Assembly: GCA_964505325.1 (NCBI GenBank)
Contig: CAZDHT010000135.1
Location: 1-13,600, forward strand
Reading direction: 5' to 3'
DNA length: 13,600 nt
Source of the DNA: CAZDHT01 sp964505325
GTDB taxonomy: Bacteria > Planctomycetota > PUPC01
Made by a program: the position numbers and the translations under genes. The notes beneath the pieces are model-generated. The model was given only the letters and a program-made list of their open reading frames with translations, had not been told where the DNA came from and did no database searches. Shown piece by piece: positions 1-7,791 of this stretch; position 1 is the stretch's first letter; each line of letters starts with the position of its first letter.

Positions 1-1
1 C

Positions 2-220
2 GGCGGCAGCGAAGCTGCCGTGGCAGTTTCCGAAGGGAAACTGCGACGTCGTTCCCTTGGGAACGACGAGGTGGCGCTGTTCTGGCCCAACCACGTGGCG
101 ACCCACACCGACCGGCGGCTGTTCATCGCCGACCCTGGCAACGCCCGAATCCTGAGCGTCAGGCTTGACTACCATGCAACGGAAAAGGTTGCGTTGCGCG
201 ACGTGGCGGAAGGAGAATAG
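2..220 (+). CDS. P1: C-terminal fragment of a secreted propeller-family paralog (5' part outside window)
   Basis: The frame is open from the left edge and ends at TAG 218-220, giving 72 visible residues. The segment from DEVALFW to VALRDVAEGE aligns with the last ~50 residues of P2-P5 in this window. It shares the signatures THTDRRLFIAD, GNARI and SVxLxYHxTExxxLxDV. It is therefore the tail of another member of the array, lying upstream of polX rather than next to its relatives. The stretch before DEV differs from every other copy: the usual short PxxRxIGG loop is replaced by residues encoded by a three-hairpin repeat (separate entry). A GTG at 20-22 gives an apparent small ORF but is not credible as a start, because the homology requires a much longer protein. 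The stop lies 10 bases before the polX start, so the two are probably co-transcribed. Molecular function is unknown. Confidence 0.88.
   Translation, partial: GGSEAAVAVSEGKLRRRSLGNDEVALFWPNHVATHTDRRLFIADPGNARILSVRLDYHATEKVALRDVAEGE
5..68. repeat. Triple-hairpin palindromic element read in frame within P1
   Basis: Three perfect inverted repeats follow each other with almost no spacing. The first is GGCAGC/GCTGCC with loop GAA (5-19). The second is GCAGTTTCC/GGAAACTGC with loop GAAG (23-44). The third is CGTCGTTCCC/GGGAACGACG with loop TT (47-68). The element is read through in the P1 frame, encoding SEAAVAVSEGKLRRRSLGN, between the GG and DEV residues conserved in the other paralogs. It sits in a loop whose length and sequence vary among the copies. 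The arrangement resembles palindromic elements that insert in frame into coding genes, as described for Rickettsia. Membership of a named repeat family was not checked. Its 5' boundary may lie at or before the window edge. Confidence 0.8.
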
Positions 221-230
221 GGGCTCAACG

Positions 231-1970
231 GTGGACAATCACGAGGTCGCACAGCGGTTCGAGGAGCTCGCCGACCTGCTCGAGTTCAAGGGAGAGAACG
301 CGTTCAAGATCCGCGCCTATCGGCGGGTGGCGCGGGTCCTCGACGACCTGACCGAGGACGTGGCGGCACTGGCCGCGGCCGGCACCCTCCGCGACCTCCC
401 CGGCGTGGGCGAGGCGACCGCCAAGAAGATCAACGAGTACCTCGAAACCGGCAAGATCACCCGCCTCGAACAGGCGAAGGAGGGGGTGCCTCCGGGTATC
501 TTCGACGTGCTGCGCATCCAGGGCGTCGGCCCGAAGAAAGCCGCTCTGCTCTACAAGGAGATCGGCGTCGACGGCGTCGATGCGCTCGAGAAAGCGGCCC
601 AGGCGCACCGCGTCCGCGACCTGCCCGGCATGGGCGACAAGTCCGAAGAGAACATCCTCCGCGGCATCCGGCTCACCCGCGCGGGGGCCGAGCGGATGCT
701 GCTGAGCGTGGCGCTCGATGCCGCCAACGCAGTCGTGGACGAGCTGAAGAGCCGGCGCGGGCTCGTCTCGAGGATCACCCCCGCCGGCAGCCTGCGCCGC
801 CGGCGCGAGTCTATCGGCGATGTTGACATCCTCGCCTGCGGCAAAGACCCCGCGAAGATCATCGAGGCGTTCACCCACGGCTCCCGCGTCTCGGACGTGC
901 TGCTGGCCGGCGACACCAAGGCGAGTGTGGTCGTCACCCCCGGCCCGCAGGTCGATTTGCGCGTGGTCGAGCCGAAGCAGTTCGGCGCCGCGCTGCAATA
1001 CTTCACCGGCTCCAAGGCCCACAACATCAAGCTTCGCGGTATCGCCAAACAGAAGAAGATGAAGATCAACGAGTACGGCCTGTTCAAGGGCCGGAAGGTC
1101 GTCGCGTCCGCCGAGGAGGAAGACATCTACCGCGCCCTCGGGATGGAGCCGATGCCGCCGGAACTTCGCGAGGACCGCGGCGAGATTGAAGCGGCCATCG
1201 AGGGCCGGCTCCCGAAACTGGTCGAGCACAAAGACATCAAGGGTGACTTCCACGTGCACTCGAATTACAGCGACGGCAAACACTCCATCAGCGAGATGGC
1301 CGGCGCGGCGAGAGGCGCAGGCTACAAGTTCATCGCCATCACCGACCATTCGAAGTCGCTCCGCATCGCGAACGGCCTGACCGAGCAGCGCGTCCGCAAA
1401 CAGATGAAAGAGATAACGGCGCTGAACCGGAAGCTACGCCCTTCGACGAGCTCAGGGCGGCCTGAGGCGCTCGAAGGCCGCGGTATCCGGGTCCTGCGCG
1501 GCATCGAGGTGGACATCAAGAGCGACGGCACGTTGGACCTGCCCGACCGTCTGCTTGCCGAGCTGGATGTGGTCATTGCCGCGATTCATTCGGCGTTCAA
1601 GCAGCCGCGTGAGAAGATCATGGCTCGGATGGCTGTGGCGGCGAAGAACCCCCACGTGGACATCATCGCGCATCCGACCGGCCGGCTCATCGGGCAGCGC
1701 GACGGGTACGACGTCGACGTGCCCGAGCTGATCCGAATGGCCGCGGCGACGAAGACCGCGCTCGAGATCAATGCGCATCCGGAGCGGTTGGACCTGAACG
1801 ACATCTACTGCCGAATGGCGAAGGAGCACGGAGTCAAGGTGGCCATCGGCACCGACGCACACAGCGCCGCCGGCCTGGATTTGATGGAGCTGGGCGTTGC
1901 CGTCGCCCGGCGCGGCTGGCTCGAGAAAGGCGACGTGCTCAACACGAACGCAACCCCGAGGTTCAAATGA
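231..1970 (+). CDS. polX: DNA polymerase/3'-5' exonuclease PolX (family X polymerase with PHP domain)
   Basis: A 579-residue protein, the usual length for bacterial PolX, which fills short gaps and trims 3' ends in base excision repair. Residues ~1-140 hold helix-hairpin-helix motifs (LPGVGEATAKKI, IQGVGPKKAALL, LPGMGDKSEENI). The palm has GSLRRRRESIGDVDIL with metal ligands D197 and D199 and a third at D242 (VDLRVVEP), followed by the family signature YFTGSKAHN. The PHP domain carries H341/H343 (DFHVHS), D372/H373 (TDHS), E426 (GIEVDI), H453, H481 (AHPTGR), the EINAHPERLD motif and D542/H544 (GTDAHS), so both active sites look intact. GTG 231 is chosen because it gives the usual N-terminus just before the first HhH. 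An in-frame ATG at 165 would overlap P1 by 56 bases. AGGAG at 211-215 is a rather distant ribosome site. Residues ~403-417 are a repeat insertion. The stop overlaps the P2 start (ATGA). The C-terminus (NTNATPRFK) is shorter and less hydrophobic than usual. Confidence 0.96.
   Translation: MDNHEVAQRFEELADLLEFKGENAFKIRAYRRVARVLDDLTEDVAALAAAGTLRDLPGVGEATAKKINEYLETGKITRLEQAKEGVPPGIFDVLRIQGVGPKKAALLYKEIGVDGVDALEKAAQAHRVRDLPGMGDKSEENILRGIRLTRAGAERMLLSVALDAANAVVDELKSRRGLVSRITPAGSLRRRRESIGDVDILACGKDPAKIIEAFTHGSRVSDVLLAGDTKASVVVTPGPQVDLRVVEPKQFGAALQYFTGSKAHNIKLRGIAKQKKMKINEYGLFKGRKVVASAEEEDIYRALGMEPMPPELREDRGEIEAAIEGRLPKLVEHKDIKGDFHVHSNYSDGKHSISEMAGAARGAGYKFIAITDHSKSLRIANGLTEQRVRKQMKEITALNRKLRPSTSSGRPEALEGRGIRVLRGIEVDIKSDGTLDLPDRLLAELDVVIAAIHSAFKQPREKIMARMAVAAKNPHVDIIAHPTGRLIGQRDGYDVDVPELIRMAAATKTALEINAHPERLDLNDIYCRMAKEHGVKVAIGTDAHSAAGLDLMELGVAVARRGWLEKGDVLNTNATPRFK
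1438..1481. repeat. Palindromic interspersed repeat inserted in frame in polX
   Basis: Arm 1440-1456 (CCTTCGACGAGCTCAGG) pairs with 1461-1477 (CCTGAGGCGCTCGAAGG) around a four-base GGCG loop. Only the central four bases of each arm fail to pair. It is translated as RPSTSSGRPEALEGR (residues ~403-417), lying between NRKL and GIRVLRGIEVDI of the PHP domain, where PolX relatives have a short connection. The insert is 45 nt, a multiple of three, so the frame is kept and the catalytic glutamate of GIEVDI follows undisturbed. From general knowledge, translated PSTSSGR...EG strings of this kind recur across many unrelated proteins in GC-rich bacterial genomes, which marks this as a repeat and not a domain. 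Confidence 0.85.
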
Positions 1971-4894
1971 TCGGTCATCAGTTACCAGTGATCAGTGTGG
2001 TGCTGCTTGCGGCCGCAAGCGCCGCCCCATCAGACCTCGACGAGCTCAAGATCAAGCGCCAGCCGGTCTTCGAGTTCGCGCAGAAGCCACGAGTGACGCG
2101 CGACGGCGACACCGCGACGATCTCGTTCACGACGAAGGGCTTCTGTGACGCGACGGTCGCGATTGAGAACGCCGACGGCCGCATCGTGCGGCACTTGGCG
2201 TCGGGGGTGCTAGGAAGGAACGCGCCGGAACCGTTTGAGAAGAACTCCAAGAAGCAGACCCTCGTCTGGGACGGCAAGAACGACAAAGGCGCCTACGTGG
2301 ACGACAAGGATGCGCTCACCGTCCGCGTCTCGTTGGGGCTGAAGGCGCGGTACGAGAAGAATCTGTTTTGGGACCCGAGGAAGCGAGTGGCTCGGGGCGG
2401 CAACGGCGAGTGCTGGACCGAGGATACGATCGCGGTGCCGCGGCCCGAGGGCGTCTACGTCTATGATGGAAACGGCGTGGACTTCGTGCGCCTGTTCGAC
2501 CATGACGGGAACTATGTACGGACCATCTACCCCTTCCCTGCGGCGAAGCTCAAGGAGGTGAAGGGGCTGGAATGGAAGGACTATCCGCACGGGTATTCCA
2601 GGCCCCAGAAGTACGGCCTGAACCGGACGACCTTCCTGACCTCGGGCGGCAGGAATTCAAAGCAGTTCGCGCTGGCGGCCGCGCTGGCCGTGGCCGTGCA
2701 CGGTAAGAAGATCGCTTTGGTCAGCAAGAGCCTCAGCCGGCTGGACACCGACGGCGGCTCGGGCGGATTGAATGTGCACGGGCCGAAAACGTGGTTCGAC
2801 ATCAACCCGAAAAAGCCCTGGGACGGCACTCCGTACCAGTCCAGGGAACAGCGCGCCTGTCCCTACAGCGCCGCGTTCAGCCCGGACGGCAAACGTGTCT
2901 ACCTGGCCGGGTATTCGTGTCACACGAGGTCCCTCGTTCGCCGCAACCGAAAGCACTGGCTGGACGGGGTGGCCGTCATCGACTACGAAGGGGACGCGAA
3001 GGCGCGCGCCTTCGTGGGGTCGATGAAGGTCAACCAGGGCCTGACTCCCGGGGTCGCCTGCGACGCGAAGGGCAACGTCTATGTCACCGATTACGTCTAC
3101 GACCTCATCAGAATCTACAGCCCGGCCGGCAAGGAGCTGAAGACCGTGCCGGTCTTCAAGCCCGCGCTCATTTCCGTCAATCCGGCGAGCGGCGAGATCT
3201 TCGTGTTTTCCTGGAACTTGAACGGCCACATCTGGAGAAGTCATCCGCGTTTGAGACCCATACGCACGAGGACTGTTGACAGCTTCAGTCACAAGACCCC
3301 GCCCACGCTCACGGTCATCAAGTCGGCAGACGAGCCGAAGGTCCGTACGTCCTATCCGATTCCATGGGTGGTACGGAACTCGGGTTGGACGGACAGAATG
3401 GGCGGGACGGAGGTGCGGGCCGCGGTGGACTTCCACACCACGCCGCCGACCATTTGGCTGACGCCGACCGGCGGGATGAGATTCCGCGAGGGCGACAAGG
3501 GAAGGCCGGACGTTATCAACGACACCGGATGGGACCGCGCCGGCCTGCTCCTGCTGCAAATCAAAGGGAACAAGCTCGCCGTCAAGCGCAGCTTCGGAAG
3601 AGACGTTGCGGCGGCGATCACGCGCGTCAAGAGCAAGGGCGGCCACCAGCGCCTTTACGTCAATCCCGCCAACCAGAAGCTGTATATCACCGAGAACGAA
3701 TACTGGGTGGGCGGCGGCAGCTTCTACAGCTTGGTCGAGGTCGACCCGGATTCTGGAAAGGTCCGTGAGATCCGTCATCCGCTCAGCATGGCCGAGGACC
3801 TCGCGTTTGACATCGACGGGCGCGTCTATCTCCGCCAGAAGAAACCGCAACGGGTGGTCCGCTTTGACCCCACCACCTGGCGGGAAATCCCATGGGACTA
3901 CGGGGAAGAGGGGACGAGCGGCGGGAAGAGAGTCATCGCAGGGCTGACGCTGCCGGCCTGGACCACCGTCTGCTATTCCGAGGGCGGGCTTTCCATTTCA
4001 CCGAAAGGCCATCTGGCCGTGTCCTGCTCGACCAAGGACCTGAGCAAAGAAATGGCCCACCTGCGGCGCGTCGGTGAAGTCGCCCCGACCGGGAAACCCT
4101 ATCAGCCGCCGATCTATCCGGGCCGGAAGATGACGTCGATCACCGCCTGCGTGCACGTCTGGGACAAGCACGGCAAGGTGATCGCGGAAGACGCGATTCC
4201 GGGCATGTCGCAAATTGACGGCCTGGGCATTGATAAGGATGACAACCTCTACGTGATGTCGGCCGGCACGCGCATCTGGAACGGAAAGAAGCATTTCAAT
4301 TTCGTCAGCGGCACGCTCATCAAGGTGAAGCCCGGCAAAAGCAAATGGCTCTCGGCCTCGAACAGAGCCCCCGTGCCGCTGGCCAAGGAGAACCGGCCCA
4401 AGCGTGCGCCTGATATCTGTGCGTATAGCCAGGGAGACCTGTGGGTGCAGGGCGCCGAGTGGTTCTACGGCGGAGTGGGTAACTGCTCGTTCAAGATCGC
4501 CACCGGCTGCATCTGCTGGCAGCAGTCCCGGTTCACGCTGGACTATTTCGCACGCTCCTTCGCACCTGAGAACGACCAGTTCAGCGTGGCCGTGCTCGAC
4601 TCGAACGGCAACCTGATCATGCGCATCGGCCGGTACGGCAACGTGGATGACGGGGTGCCGCTCTGGAAGGGAGGAGGCGGAAAGAAGAACGCGCGAGGCC
4701 CGATGCTGGTATCACCGAATCCGAGGCCGGTCGGTGGCGACGAGGTGACGCTGGTGCACCCCAGCCACGTGGCAACGATGACCGACCGCTACCTCTACAT
4801 CGGCGACGTCGGCAACGGCCGAATCGTGCAGGTCAAGCTCGACTATCACGCGACGGAGCGCGTCGCGCTCAAGAATGTGCCGGAGAAGAAGTGA
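1967..4894 (+). CDS. P2: secreted FlgD-Ig-like / NHL-type beta-propeller protein, function unknown
   Basis: 975 residues. The N-terminus MIGHQLPVIS + VVLLAAASAA is a Sec signal peptide, with cleavage expected around residues 20-22, so the protein is exported. Residues ~45-125 (CDATVAIENADGRIVRHL ... LVWDGKNDKGAYV ... VRVSLGL) resemble the FlgD Ig-like domain. The rest reads as beta-propeller blades, e.g. SPDGKRVYLAGY (~305), ACDAKGNVYVTDYVYDLIRIY (~365) and IDGLGIDKDDNLYVM (~750). The C-terminal block has GCICW (C848, C850), RFTLDYFARSFAPE, NGNLIMRIGRYGNVDDGVPL and GGDEV. Other cysteines shared with paralogs are C60, C365, C669 and C728. The ATG overlaps the polX stop (ATGA) with GAGG 1958-1961 five bases upstream, so translation is probably coupled. 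An extra Gly/Lys-rich loop (GGGGKKNARGPMLVSPNP) lies before GGDEV. Product type is fairly sure; biochemical role is not known, and a binding or scaffold role is only a guess. Confidence 0.87.
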   Translation: MIGHQLPVISVVLLAAASAAPSDLDELKIKRQPVFEFAQKPRVTRDGDTATISFTTKGFCDATVAIENADGRIVRHLASGVLGRNAPEPFEKNSKKQTLVWDGKNDKGAYVDDKDALTVRVSLGLKARYEKNLFWDPRKRVARGGNGECWTEDTIAVPRPEGVYVYDGNGVDFVRLFDHDGNYVRTIYPFPAAKLKEVKGLEWKDYPHGYSRPQKYGLNRTTFLTSGGRNSKQFALAAALAVAVHGKKIALVSKSLSRLDTDGGSGGLNVHGPKTWFDINPKKPWDGTPYQSREQRACPYSAAFSPDGKRVYLAGYSCHTRSLVRRNRKHWLDGVAVIDYEGDAKARAFVGSMKVNQGLTPGVACDAKGNVYVTDYVYDLIRIYSPAGKELKTVPVFKPALISVNPASGEIFVFSWNLNGHIWRSHPRLRPIRTRTVDSFSHKTPPTLTVIKSADEPKVRTSYPIPWVVRNSGWTDRMGGTEVRAAVDFHTTPPTIWLTPTGGMRFREGDKGRPDVINDTGWDRAGLLLLQIKGNKLAVKRSFGRDVAAAITRVKSKGGHQRLYVNPANQKLYITENEYWVGGGSFYSLVEVDPDSGKVREIRHPLSMAEDLAFDIDGRVYLRQKKPQRVVRFDPTTWREIPWDYGEEGTSGGKRVIAGLTLPAWTTVCYSEGGLSISPKGHLAVSCSTKDLSKEMAHLRRVGEVAPTGKPYQPPIYPGRKMTSITACVHVWDKHGKVIAEDAIPGMSQIDGLGIDKDDNLYVMSAGTRIWNGKKHFNFVSGTLIKVKPGKSKWLSASNRAPVPLAKENRPKRAPDICAYSQGDLWVQGAEWFYGGVGNCSFKIATGCICWQQSRFTLDYFARSFAPENDQFSVAVLDSNGNLIMRIGRYGNVDDGVPLWKGGGGKKNARGPMLVSPNPRPVGGDEVTLVHPSHVATMTDRYLYIGDVGNGRIVQVKLDYHATERVALKNVPEKK
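1969..1996 (+). repeat. Heptanucleotide tandem repeat at the polX/P2 junction (4 units)
   Basis: Four consecutive 7-base units of consensus (T/G/C)ATCAGT, two of them degenerate (GATCGGT and TACCAGT). The ATG start at 1967 straddles the left border of the array, and the array encodes the rest of the first ten residues of P2 (MIGHQLPVIS). The polX TGA at 1968-1970 uses the first two bases of the repeat. Confidence 0.85.
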
Positions 4895-7791
4895 GCAGTA
4901 AGCAGTTATCAGTCATCAGTCTCGTCCTACTCTCGGCGGCCGCGGCGGGGTCAGACCTCGACGAGTTCAGGGTCAAGCGGCAGCACGTCTTCGAGTTCAC
5001 GCAGAAGCCCGTCGTCACGCGCCAGGGCGACAAGGTCACCGTCAGGTTCGCGTCGAAGGCGTTTTGTGATGCGACTGTGGCCATCGAGAACGCCGACGGG
5101 CGCATCATCCGCCACCTCGTGTCCGGCGTGCTGGGGAAGAACGCGCCGCCGCCGTTCCAGAAGAACTCGCTCAAGCAGGTGCTGGTCTGGGACGGCAAGG
5201 ACGACCAGGGTGTCTACGTCGACGACAAGGACGCGCTGACCGTCCGCGTCTCGCTGGGGCTGAAGCCCCGGCTCGAGCGGACCCTGTTCTGGAGCCCGCA
5301 CAAGCGGTTCGGCGGCATGCCGCTGCTCGCAGCGGCGCCGGAGGGCGTGTATGTCTTCGACGGCAAAGGGGTCGATTTCATTCGCCTGTTCGATCACGAG
5401 GGCAACTACGTCCGGGCCGTGTATCCCTTCCCGCGCCATAAGCTCAAGGACGTGAAGGGCCTGAACTGGCACGACTTCCCCCAGGGCTATCGTCTGCCGC
5501 GCAAGGGCGGGCTCTATCAAGTCACGCTGCTCACCTCGGGCGCGAACTGGCACACCGGCAACCACGCCATTGCGCGCAAATCGAACGGTGCGACGGCGAT
5601 GGCGGTCCGCGGGAACCGGATGGCGCTGGTCTCCGCCGAGCTGTGCCGGATCGCCACGGACGGCAGCTCCCCTCGACTGGGCTCGGGGCAGGCCGGTGGC
5701 CTCGGCCTGCGCGGCCCGGCAACGGGCCACACCGTCAGGAGCGTGGCCGGCGGCATGGACGTGCACGTCGGCCCCAGCAGTGTTGCGCTCAGCCCCGACG
5801 GCAAGACGCTCTACGTCACCGGGTACCTGTGGCGCACCGGCAGTTGGCGGCGCGTGCCCGGTTGCAGGCACGTGGTCTACAAGCTCGACTATGAGAAGGA
5901 CGACAAACCGACGCTGTTCATGGGCCATGACACGAAACACGGCCAGGACAACGAACACTTCCGCGTGCCCACCTCGGTCGCCTGCGACGCGAAAGGCCGC
6001 GTCTATGTCAGCGACTACCTCAACGACCGCATCCAGGTCTACCACCCGGCCGGGGTGTACCTCAAGACCATCAAGACGCCGAAGCCGGCGAAGGTCTGCG
6101 TCCACCAAAAGACCGGGGAGATCTGGGCCTTCTCCTATCCCGTCTTCGGCGTGCCGTACAACCTGTACAAGAAGTACAAGTACTCGCCGAGCGGCGTGAA
6201 GCAGACGGTGGCGCGGTTCTCGGCTCTGCCCGAGTGCAAGAAGCTCTCCTACGAGCCGTTCCCGATGGGCCCGACCGAGGACATGGGCTTCGAGGCCACG
6301 GGGCACCTGTACTACGTCGAGCTCGACTCCTGGGCGAAGGAGCCGACGGTCTGGGTGGTCGGGCGCAAGCACCACGCCCGCGGCGCCGAGTTCAGCTTCA
6401 GCGGCGGCTACACAAAGAACGACGTCAGCGCCACCATGTGGGAGGCCGGCGTACGCATCCAGAGAAAGGTCAAGGGCACGTGGCGCCCGATCCGCGCCTT
6501 CGGCCGGGACGCCAAGAAAAAGGTTGTCCGCGCGCGGCCGCCGCGACACAACATCCAGCGCCTCATCGTCCACCCGATCACCGGGATGCTCTACGTGGCC
6601 GAGCCCGACAGCGGCCCGACGATGAAGGCGTCGAAGCAGTGGCTCGTGATCGACCCTGACACCGGCCGGATCAAGACGCTCGAACTCCCGTTCAACGCGA
6701 TGGAGGCGGTCTTCGACCTCGACGGGCATCTGTACCTCCGCAACACCGACGTGATCGTCCGCTACAACTTCCCCACGTTCCGCGAAATCCCTTGGGACTA
6801 CGGCCGGCAGTACGACAGGCTCGGCAACGACGGCGGGATCTACGGACGGGCCGCCCCGGTCATCGCCGGGCTGAAGATGCCGGCGACGTCACCCGTCTGC
6901 TACCATCAGGGCGGGATCAATGTGTCCCCGGACGGCACGGTGATCGCGAGCTGCGCCTACCGCTACGTCGGCATCAGCTCCGGCCGGCTCAAGGGGCAGA
7001 AGAACGTCCGGCGGCACGAGGTCTACAAGCCGCAGATCTTCCCAGGCCGCGTGGTCAACTCCACCTCGCCGTGCATTCACGTGTGGGACAAGCACGGGCG
7101 CGTCAAGTACGAAGACGCGGTCCCCGGAGTCGGCCAGTGTGATGGCGTGGCCATCGACCGCAACGACAACATCTACGTGATGCACGCGCCGAGCCGATCC
7201 TACCGCGGCAAGCGGTACTTCAACGAGATGTCGGAGACGCTGATGAAGGTCCGGCCGAGGATGTCGAAGGTCGTCTCGTCCAGTGGGTCGCCCGTCCCGC
7301 TGTCGAGCGACCGCCGCCCGGACCGGCCGCCGGACCTGCAATCGACCCGCCACGGCCGGGCCTGGGTCCAGAACGCCGAGTGGATGTACGGCGGCGTCGG
7401 GTTCGCTGGGTTCAACATGATCGGGCACGGCGGCGGGTGCGCCTGCTGGTTCTCGCGGTTCACGCTCGACTACTTCGCCCGGTCGGTCGCCCCCGAGCCG
7501 CACCAGTACCGCGTGGCGATGGTCGACTCGGCCGGCAACCTGATCCTGCACATCGGCCAGTACGGCAACGTGGACGACGGCGTCCCGCTGGTCAAGAAGG
7601 GCGGGCCGGCCGACACCCGCTCGATCGGCGGGGACGAAGTCTCGCTGATCCACGCGTGCTTCGTCGGCACGCACACCGACCACCGCGTGTTCGTCGCCGA
7701 CTTGGGCAACGCGCGGATCGTGAGCGTGAAGCTGGCTTACCACGTGACGGAGAAGATACAACTGAAGGACGTGCCGTGGAAAGATCAGTGA
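4891..7791 (+). CDS. P3: secreted FlgD-Ig-like / NHL-type beta-propeller protein, function unknown
   Basis: 966 residues, the same architecture as P2. The signal peptide is MSSKQLSVIS + LVLLSAAAA (lysine at position 4, cleavage near AAA/GS). A FlgD-Ig-like domain follows (residues ~45-125; CDATVAIENADGRIIRHL, LVWDGKDDQGVYV), then blade-like repeats (SPDGKTLYVTGY; ACDAKGRVYVSDYLNDRIQVY at ~365; GVAIDRNDNIYVM) and the C-terminal CACW block (C850, C852). All shared cysteines are present: C59, C365, C670, C728 and the CxC pair. GTG 4891 is chosen because it overlaps the P2 stop (GTGA), has GGAG 4882-4885 five bases upstream, and gives the only complete signal peptide. Compared with P5, an eight-codon insertion, PRLGSGQA, interrupts TDGSS/GGLxLxGP (separate entry). 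The first ~110 bases after the signal peptide are nearly identical to P4. Activity is unknown. Confidence 0.87.
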   Translation: MSSKQLSVISLVLLSAAAAGSDLDEFRVKRQHVFEFTQKPVVTRQGDKVTVRFASKAFCDATVAIENADGRIIRHLVSGVLGKNAPPPFQKNSLKQVLVWDGKDDQGVYVDDKDALTVRVSLGLKPRLERTLFWSPHKRFGGMPLLAAAPEGVYVFDGKGVDFIRLFDHEGNYVRAVYPFPRHKLKDVKGLNWHDFPQGYRLPRKGGLYQVTLLTSGANWHTGNHAIARKSNGATAMAVRGNRMALVSAELCRIATDGSSPRLGSGQAGGLGLRGPATGHTVRSVAGGMDVHVGPSSVALSPDGKTLYVTGYLWRTGSWRRVPGCRHVVYKLDYEKDDKPTLFMGHDTKHGQDNEHFRVPTSVACDAKGRVYVSDYLNDRIQVYHPAGVYLKTIKTPKPAKVCVHQKTGEIWAFSYPVFGVPYNLYKKYKYSPSGVKQTVARFSALPECKKLSYEPFPMGPTEDMGFEATGHLYYVELDSWAKEPTVWVVGRKHHARGAEFSFSGGYTKNDVSATMWEAGVRIQRKVKGTWRPIRAFGRDAKKKVVRARPPRHNIQRLIVHPITGMLYVAEPDSGPTMKASKQWLVIDPDTGRIKTLELPFNAMEAVFDLDGHLYLRNTDVIVRYNFPTFREIPWDYGRQYDRLGNDGGIYGRAAPVIAGLKMPATSPVCYHQGGINVSPDGTVIASCAYRYVGISSGRLKGQKNVRRHEVYKPQIFPGRVVNSTSPCIHVWDKHGRVKYEDAVPGVGQCDGVAIDRNDNIYVMHAPSRSYRGKRYFNEMSETLMKVRPRMSKVVSSSGSPVPLSSDRRPDRPPDLQSTRHGRAWVQNAEWMYGGVGFAGFNMIGHGGGCACWFSRFTLDYFARSVAPEPHQYRVAMVDSAGNLILHIGQYGNVDDGVPLVKKGGPADTRSIGGDEVSLIHACFVGTHTDHRVFVADLGNARIVSVKLAYHVTEKIQLKDVPWKDQ
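4893..4920 (+). repeat. Heptanucleotide tandem repeat at the P2/P3 junction (4 units)
   Basis: Four 7-base units, two clean (TATCAGT, CATCAGT) and two degenerate ending in GCAGT. The GTG start at 4891 straddles the left border in the same phase as at the other junctions. The array encodes most of MSSKQLSVIS, the n-region of the P3 signal peptide. Confidence 0.83.
4951..5059 (+). repeat. Near-identical tract shared with P4 (copy at 7851-7959)
   Basis: By eye, 109 bases from TCAGACCTCG to GTCGAAGG differ from 7851-7959 at only three positions. Directly downstream the two genes fall back to the usual paralog divergence, including synonymous changes (GCGTTTTGTGAT against GGCTTCTGCGAC). The sharp edge suggests recent gene conversion or recombination, not uniform descent. 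Confidence 0.75.
5671..5694 (+). repeat. 24-nt in-frame repeat fragment in P3, related to the polX insertion
   Basis: Eight extra codons, PRLGSGQA, lie between TDGSS and GGLGLRGP. P5 reads TDGSSGGLALSGP without a gap at the same place. The DNA (CCTCGACTGGGCTCGGGG and CAGGCC) aligns with the left half of the polX palindrome at 1440-1463, allowing one deletion and one compensating insertion, and both are read in the same frame. It looks like a half-element or decayed copy of the same repeat family. Confidence 0.65.

Noticed and set aside
165..230. Longer polX start at ATG 165
   Set aside because: It would add 22 residues not seen in PolX and overlap P1 by 56 bases. GTG 231 gives the usual N-terminus just ahead of the first HhH motif.
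7380..7787. Upstream in-frame extension of P4
   Set aside because: It overlaps the conserved C-terminal coding part of P3 in another frame. The arginine-rich translation has no counterpart in the other paralogs, and GTG 7788 gives a proper signal peptide.
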